The notes under the pieces: model-generated
Told to the model about the DNA's origin: nothing
Database searches by the model: none
The model's input: the letters and a program-made list of their open reading frames with translations, nothing else
In this document: one piece after another, positions 25,151-28,614 of the stretch
How positions within the stretch are numbered: position 1 is the stretch's first letter
Layout of the letters: each line of letters starts with the position of its first letter
Assembly (NCBI GenBank): GCA_022839045.1
Contig: JALHDI010000026.1
Location: forward strand, 1-28,614
Origin: Sporomusaceae bacterium
GTDB taxonomy: Bacteria; Bacillota_C; Negativicutes; Sporomusales_B; UBA7701
Reading direction: 5' to 3'
Length of the DNA stretch: 28,614 bases
Translations under genes and position numbers: made by a program

Positions 25151-26335
25151 ATTTATACTCTTTGATGACCTGGGCCAGGCGGTCGATACCCTCACGGATC
25201 CGCGCCTCCGGCATGTTGGAAAAGTTCAGCCTCAGCGTGTTCTCCACCCGGCCGTTGGGGAAGAACGAATCGCCGGGCACGAAGGCCACGTTGCGTTCCA
25301 GGCACCTCGTCAGCAATTCGACCGACTTGTAGCCTTCCGGCAGTTCAACCCAGGTGAACAACCCGCCCTGTGGATAGGTATGCTTTATCCCCGGGGGGAA
25401 GAGGGCGTCCATCGACGTCAGCATAGCGTCGCGGCGGCGGCGGTACACCTCGATGATCTTCTCTACATGGGCATCAATATCAAACAGTTCGAAGTACTTC
25501 GCTATCTCTCGCTGGCTGATCGACGAAGTGTGCAAATCGGCCCCCTGTTTGATGAGGACGAACTTCTCGAAAAAGTTGGCCGCCGCCGCGATCCAGCCGA
25601 TCCTCATCCCCGGGCAGAAGATCTTCGAGAAGGTGCTGACGAAAATCACCAGCCCTTTTGTATCGAAAGATTTTATCGACGGCGGTATCCGGCCCTCGAA
25701 GCGCAGCTCGCCGTACGGGTTATCCTCGACGACCGGTATCTCGAACTCCTCAATCAGCGCGGCGAATTGCCGTCGGCGCTCCATGGACCACGTCCGGCCG
25801 GTGGGGTTCTGGAAATCGGGAATGACGTAAATTAGCTTTACCCGCGTGGTGGAGCGAAGAATCTTCGCCAACTCCTCGATAACCATTCCGTCGTCATCGG
25901 TCGCTACCTCCACAAACTTGGGCTGATAAGCGCGGAAAGCGCTGATGGCGGCAAGATAAGTGGGGCTCTCGCACAGCACGACATCGCCGGAATCCAGAAA
26001 GAGCTTGCCGACGAAATCCAGCGCCTGCTGCGAACCACTCGTAATAAGAATGTTCTCGGGTCCGACCTTGGCAGCGAATTTGACGTCGATTCGCTGCGAT
26101 ATCTGCCGTCGTAGCGGTTCGTACCCTTCCGTCGTCGAATACTGCAGCGCGCCTCGCTGCCCGCCTCTTCGAGCATCCGGATAGCCGCCTGCTTGAGCTC
26201 CTGGACCGGAAACACCTCCGGGGCGGGCAAGCCGCCCGCAAAAGAGATGACCTCCGGACGCGCCGTAATCTTAAGAATCTCGCGAATTTCGGATGCTTTT
26301 AAAAGCTCCATCCTCGCCGCAAAAGCCACACCCAT
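25149..26335 (-). pseudogene. PLP-dependent aminotransferase, one frameshift
   Basis: A class I/II aminotransferase of the 2-aminoadipate/MocR-related group, about 395 residues if repaired. The N-terminal frame from ATG 26335 gives MGVAFAARMELLKASEIREI and ISFAGGLPAPEVFPV. The C-terminal frame gives ILITSGSQQALDFVGKLFL, the PLP-lysine region STFSKIFCPGMRIGW, and the rest to the stop. The frames meet near 26148-26153, where GSEA should continue as LQYSTTEGYEPLR. One extra G in the GCGCG tract restores it, giving GSEAALQYS. All catalytic residues are otherwise present, so this is either a fresh mutation or a sequence error. A palindromic region lies directly upstream. Confidence 0.87.
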
Positions 26336-26373
26336 AGAATAATCATCCTCTCGCCGGCTTACTATTATTTCCT

Positions 26374-26403
26374 ATAATACACGACGGCGAGAAGCAACGT
26401 AAA
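26374..26403 (-). promoter_or_regulatory. Candidate promoter of the aminotransferase gene
   Basis: Reading the - strand: TTTACG (26403-26398), 18-bp spacer, TATTAT (26379-26374), about 40 bp before the ATG. The -35 box touches the first palindrome. Confidence 0.5.
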
Positions 26404-26478
26404 TATCCAATTGGGCAATATTGCCGGCATATTGGATATTAATAGCGTGCATTGAATATTGGCAATATCCAATGCACG
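26402..26478. repeat. Two adjacent AT-rich palindromes sharing a half-site
   Basis: The first palindrome is AATATCCAAT (26402-26411) and ATTGGATATT (26431-26440) around a central GGCAATATTGCC (26414-26425). The second is CGTGCATTG (26446-26454) and CAATGCACG (26470-26478) around ATATTG/CAATAT (26456-26461, 26463-26468). The half-site AATATCCAAT occurs three times (26402, 26431 inverted, 26464), with a fourth one-mismatch copy at 26451 (inverted). The position upstream of and touching the -35 box suggests an operator array. Nothing else is seen in the 26336-26543 gap besides the promoter and a terminator. Confidence 0.8.
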
Positions 26479-26505
26479 TTAAAGAAGAGAATCCACGTCA
26501 TACGG

Positions 26506-26532
26506 AAAAAAGATGTGGAACAAGCCCACACC
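26506..26532 (-). terminator. Terminator of the - strand hypothetical gene
   Basis: On the - strand GGTGTGG pairs with CCACATC (one G-U) around a seven-base loop, followed by TTTTTT, 12 bases after the 186-residue gene. Confidence 0.75.
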
Positions 26533-26543
26533 TTCCGACCGGA

Positions 26544-27104
26544 TCAAAAAGTACTCTTCCAGTTTAGATACCTTCCCGGGCCCTTCTTATCCCCCTCGGC
26601 CGCTTCGGAGTGATCCTGTCGTTCGCCCAGCGCCTCGAGCGAAGTCATCGTGGCGGCGGTAGGGGGGACGACGCGCTTTTCCTCGCTCTTGTCGGCAGCT
26701 TTATCCTGCTTGGGCGGCTCCTGTTTGGCCGTATCGCTCTTTTCGCCTTTGTCGCCCATATTGTTGAGCAACCCCATGATTGCGCCGATCGTAGCCGGAT
26801 TGAGCTTTGATTTCACCTGGGGGCTGTTGAGAAGCGGCAGGAGGGAAACCAGCGTTTCCGGACCGGGTCCGCCGCCTTCCCCCTTGGCAAGATCGCCGAG
26901 CAGCTTTTGCAGCGTATTGGCGCCGGTTGCCGGCGTCGCCTGCGCAGCCCGCGGCTGTCCGTGGCCGAGGATCGAAACCAGGCATATCAGCGACAAGACG
27001 GGGACAAGCGAATCATAACCCGCGCCGTCGTTCACGGCCGCATCGATCATCCGCGCCACCGATTGCAGCAGAGAGCCGGACCTTTCGACCGGTTCGTTGG
27101 CCAT
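26544..27104 (-). CDS. Hypothetical protein with hydrophobic segment and charged tail
   Basis: A 186-residue protein I do not recognise. ATG 27104 follows AAGGAGGAG, a strong ribosome site. Residues about 31-47 (LVPVLSLICLVSILGHG) form one hydrophobic stretch. Residues about 63-120 carry Gly/Pro- and Leu-rich helices (LQKLLGDLAKGEGGGPGPET, PLLNSPQVKSKLNPATIGAI). From about 121 on the sequence is low-complexity Lys/Glu/Asp. It lies 12 bases after the YbaB-like gene in the same direction, so the two are probably one operon. The helical middle is reminiscent of short repeats in sporulation and coat-associated proteins, but this is not firm. Confidence 0.75.
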   Translation of the reverse strand: MANEPVERSGSLLQSVARMIDAAVNDGAGYDSLVPVLSLICLVSILGHGQPRAAQATPATGANTLQKLLGDLAKGEGGGPGPETLVSLLPLLNSPQVKSKLNPATIGAIMGLLNNMGDKGEKSDTAKQEPPKQDKAADKSEEKRVVPPTAATMTSLEALGERQDHSEAAEGDKKGPGRYLNWKSTF

Positions 27105-27116
27105 ACATACTCCTCC

Positions 27117-27437
27117 TTAAAACAACCCGGGAATGTTCGGCAGATTAAGATCGCCGGCAAGCTTGCCCATTGCCGCCTGATGCATCTCCCGGGACTTGGC
27201 CAATGCGCTGTTGACCGTGCCCACCAGCAAATCCTGCAGCAAAACAGCGTTGTCAGCCTCAAGATACTTCCCGTTAAGCTCGATGGCCACGACTGTCTGC
27301 TGGCCGTTGACCACCACCTTGACCACATCGCCGCTTGAGACCTCGATTCTTTCGGATTTTAGCTGCTCCTCCGCCTGGCTTACATTCTGCTGCACCTTTT
27401 TCACCATTTCCATGACATTACCAAACTGCTCCCACAC
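27117..27437 (-). CDS. YbaB/EbfC-like nucleoid-associated protein
   Basis: A 106-residue protein with the YbaB layout: N-terminal helix (MWEQFGNVMEMVKKVQQNV), central beta sheet (IEVSSGDVVKVVVNGQQTVV), long C-terminal helix (LLQDLLVGTVNSALAKSREM) and a Gly/Pro/Leu/Phe tail. YbaB proteins are DNA-binding dimers. Start GTG 27437 is six bases after GGAGGTG; the longer frame from GTG 27452 begins inside this ribosome site. It is not next to dnaX/recR where the canonical gene lives, so it is likely a divergent paralogue. It is followed by the 186-residue gene and divergent from a sigma-K-type promoter. Confidence 0.8.
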   Translation of the reverse strand: MWEQFGNVMEMVKKVQQNVSQAEEQLKSERIEVSSGDVVKVVVNGQQTVVAIELNGKYLEADNAVLLQDLLVGTVNSALAKSREMHQAAMGKLAGDLNLPNIPGLF

Positions 27438-27513
27438 ATCTTTCACCTCCACAATACTCTACGCTAGCTTATGCGTTGTCCGTCGTCGCGTGTGTGTCCA
27501 CAAAATTTGCGGG

Positions 27514-27541
27514 ACCGTTCACCGGTGTCCGTCATATATTA
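27514..27541 (+). promoter_or_regulatory. Sigma-K-type promoter 1
   Basis: AC (27514-27515), exactly 17 bp, then CATATATTA (27533-27541). This matches the described B. subtilis sigma-K pattern AC-N17-CATANNNTA. It lies 34 bp before the gene at 27576. Confidence 0.7.
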
Positions 27542-27575
27542 AACTAGAAAAAAACGCTGCGGGAGGAGTCAACAA

Positions 27576-27917
27576 ATGCGCGGCCAGCGAAAAGATAAAC
27601 GCAGGGCGGAACAATCTCCGCGGGACACCGAGGGCGACGACGTGGTAAAACTGGCAAAACCCGTCACGAAGAACAAACCCCTGAGAATGCTCAAGAGAGT
27701 CGTCAGCAACCCCGACTTCGGCTATCAATGCATGGTCGTGCTGCTGGCGTTGACCCAGAATAATGTTTCAATGGACCGGCGGATCGACACGATGACCTCG
27801 TCGATCGATACCCTCCGCAATATAACCGGAGTACTCACCAACGCCACCCAATCACTCAAAGCGGCGGCGGAGGCTCCCAGGCAGATCAGGCAGCTCGTTA
27901 AGCCGGGCGGCAGTTAA
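27576..27917 (+). CDS. Hypothetical protein, probably sporulation-expressed
   Basis: A 113-residue protein without a family I recognise. ATG 27576 follows GGGAGGAG (27561-27568). The first 45 residues are strongly basic and charged (RGQRKDKRRAEQ, KLAKPVTKNKPLRMLKRVV). A short hydrophobic patch (YQCMVVLLALTQN) follows, then an amphipathic, Thr/Asn-rich helix (RRIDTMTSSIDTLRNITGVL). The promoter upstream is of the same sigma-K type as those driving the microproteins, so a mother-cell role, for example in the coat, is an inference from context only. Confidence 0.7.
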   Translation: MRGQRKDKRRAEQSPRDTEGDDVVKLAKPVTKNKPLRMLKRVVSNPDFGYQCMVVLLALTQNNVSMDRRIDTMTSSIDTLRNITGVLTNATQSLKAAAEAPRQIRQLVKPGGS

Positions 27918-27933
27918 ATTCATCGCTCGGGTA

Positions 27934-27961
27934 ACACTTTAGAATTCAAATCCATATATTG
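27934..27961 (+). promoter_or_regulatory. Sigma-K-type promoter 2
   Basis: AC (27934-27935), 17 bp, CATATATTG (27953-27961). One mismatch to the CATANNNTA pattern at the last base. It lies 88 bp before the first microprotein gene. Confidence 0.65.
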
Positions 27962-27967
27962 AAGTAG

Positions 27968-28020
27968 AAGGGCGGGCGGTACCTGAAGGTGCTGACCAAC
28001 CACTCCTTGGCACCGCCCTT
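27968..28020 (+). promoter_or_regulatory. Inverted repeat in the leader of the first microprotein
   Basis: AAGGGCGG (27968-27975) is complementary to CCGCCCTT (28013-28020), with GGTGC/GCACC as a competing inner pairing. There is no T-run, so it is not a simple terminator. The other copies lack it. Role unknown. Confidence 0.4.
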
Positions 28021-28049
28021 AATAACGACATACAAGGGGGAAAGAACGA

Positions 28050-28154
28050 ATGGCTAGAGGTTTTTGCGGCGGCGGAAACGGTTCATTTGTAGTGATCATC
28101 ATTATCATCATCCTGCTCCTGTTCTTCTTCGAGGACGAAAGCGTCAGCATCTAG
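28050..28154 (+). CDS. Glycine-rich/poly-Ile microprotein 1 (YjcZ-like)
   Basis: A 34-residue protein starting MARGFCGGGNGSF, then one uninterrupted hydrophobic run (VV, six Ile, three Leu, three Phe; about residues 14-27), ending in an acidic tail EDESVSI. AAGGGGG (28034-28040) precedes ATG 28050 by nine bases. Composition resembles the tiny YjcZ-type sporulation proteins of bacilli (Gly/aromatic head plus one membrane segment), an inference from pattern. It has its own promoter and hairpin and is the first of three tandem copies. The Cys-Gly head could be a metal or cross-linking site. Confidence 0.85.
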   Translation: MARGFCGGGNGSFVVIIIIIILLLFFFEDESVSI

Positions 28155-28173
28155 CACCATACTTACCGCTCAA

Positions 28174-28204
28174 GGAACACGCGGACAGCGTGTTCCTAAT
28201 ATTT
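28174..28204 (+). terminator. Terminator of microprotein 1
   Basis: GGAACACGC/GCGTGTTCC stem with loop GGACA, then TAATATTTT. Nearly identical to the one after copy 2. Confidence 0.75.
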
Positions 28205-28217
28205 TACCGCGACGGTA

Positions 28218-28245
28218 ACCGCCACCGGGCGAAACCCATATACTA
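28218..28245 (+). promoter_or_regulatory. Sigma-K-type promoter 3
   Basis: AC (28218-28219), 17 bp, CATATACTA (28237-28245), matching AC-N17-CATANNNTA. Confidence 0.7.
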
Positions 28246-28301
28246 AACTGAAGGGACCACGCTAATGGACCTGACCCGATTACTAGGAGGGAGGACTGAA
28301 C

Positions 28302-28412
28302 ATGGGTCGTAATTTCGGCGGCTGCGGCGGCAACGGATCGATTGTGGTTATAATCATCATAATCATCCTGCTCCTGTTCTTCTTCGAGGATGATGTATCC
28401 TGTACCATCTAG
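28302..28412 (+). CDS. Glycine-rich/poly-Ile microprotein 2 (YjcZ-like)
   Basis: A 36-residue tandem paralogue of copy 1: head MGRNFGGCGGNGS, the same VV-Ile-Leu-Phe membrane run, and tail EDDVSCTI. About 30 bases encoding the membrane run and the acidic residues are nearly identical to copy 1, indicating recent duplication or gene conversion. Start ATG 28302 follows AGGAGGGAGGA (28285-28295). Probably a single-pass membrane protein with a Cys in both head and tail. Confidence 0.85.
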   Translation: MGRNFGGCGGNGSIVVIIIIIILLLFFFEDDVSCTI

Positions 28413-28432
28413 CCAAGTAATTGCCCCATACG

Positions 28433-28463
28433 GGAACACGCGGCCAGCGTGTTCCTAAATTTT
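28433..28463 (+). terminator. Terminator of microprotein 2
   Basis: GGAACACGC/GCGTGTTCC stem with loop GGCCA, then TAAATTTT. It differs from the copy 1 hairpin at only a few positions, so the terminator was duplicated with the gene. Confidence 0.75.
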
Positions 28464-28475
28464 CGCGGCAGGGTG

Positions 28476-28503
28476 ACCAATGACCGGCAAACGCCATATA
28501 TTA
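28476..28503 (+). promoter_or_regulatory. Sigma-K-type promoter 4
   Basis: AC (28476-28477), 17 bp, CATATATTA (28495-28503), an exact match to the pattern, 54 bp before microprotein 3. Confidence 0.7.
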
Positions 28504-28557
28504 GACTAAAAGAGGTTCCATATTAACCAGACAGTAGACGAGGAAGGAGGAGTTTGA

Positions 28558-28614
28558 ATGGGTCGCGGATTTTTCGGCGGCTGCGGCGGTGGCAGTGGAG
28601 TCGTGGTGATCATC
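28558..28614 (+). CDS. Glycine-rich microprotein 3, truncated by window end
   Basis: Nineteen codons of a third copy are visible: MGRGFFGGCGGGSG followed by VVVII at the edge. ATG 28558 follows AGGAAGGAGGAG. The remainder of the poly-Ile run and tail lie outside the window. Confidence 0.8.
   Translation, partial: MGRGFFGGCGGGSGVVVII

Noticed and set aside
25128..25835. + strand frame of 235 codons opposite the aminotransferase
   Set aside because: The - strand frame carries the PLP-lysine motif; the + strand frame is its complement.
1..28614. CRISPR arrays, insertion sequences, tRNA or rRNA genes
   Set aside because: No regularly spaced direct repeats, transposase-like ORFs or recognisable tRNA/rRNA sequence were seen; the only tandem repeat is the microprotein array.

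Overview
The window looks like chromosomal core DNA from an endospore-forming, GC-rich Firmicute. Negativicutes of the Sporomusaceae type is my best guess (inference). Support comes from the gene neighbourhood (ytxC-thrS-infC-rpmI-rplT, RNA methyltransferase-pheS-pheT-zapA, U32-mutS2), two T-box leaders, sigma-A promoters with 17-bp spacers, and sporulation signals: a Spo0E-like protein, YtxC, a YqzL-like protein and four sigma-K-type promoters. Almost all genes are on the + strand. The - strand genes lie between 25149 and 27437.

Layout. 1-3.5 kb: a Spo0E-like protein, a membrane Cache-HAMP-PAS-GGDEF-HD-GYP c-di-GMP protein and a small GRAM-domain protein. 3.6-8.1 kb: ytxC, then a T-box-controlled thrS, then an L20-type leader and infC (AUU start), rpmI and rplT. 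8.2-12.1 kb: a class II aldolase, a potassium uptake pair (the membrane subunit is split over three reading frames) and an RNA methyltransferase. 12.1-16.0 kb: a 30-codon yqzL-like gene hidden in the leader, a Phe T-box, pheS and pheT. 16.0-18.7 kb: a structured leader with an amino-acid permease, zapA and a DUF421 membrane protein. 18.7-25.1 kb: a metalloenzyme, a U32 protein, mutS2 and a DUF2148 protein, probably one operon, ending in a bidirectional terminator. 25.1-27.4 kb (-): a frameshifted aminotransferase with a palindromic operator-like region, a hypothetical protein and a YbaB-like protein. 27.5 kb to the end: an unknown gene and a tandem array of 34-36-residue glycine-rich/poly-isoleucine microproteins, each behind its own sigma-K-type promoter; the window ends inside the third copy.

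How the genes fit together: most of the window is translation and its control. ThrRS and PheRS are sensed through uncharged tRNA, and IF3/L35/L20 are probably controlled by L20. Around this sit genome maintenance (MutS2), cell division (ZapA), potassium homeostasis and second-messenger signalling. The right end is the accessory, probably mother-cell-specific, part and is the least explained by known biology. Three single-base frameshifts, two in the potassium channel gene and one in the aminotransferase, can each be repaired by one added G. They are either recent decay or sequence errors.
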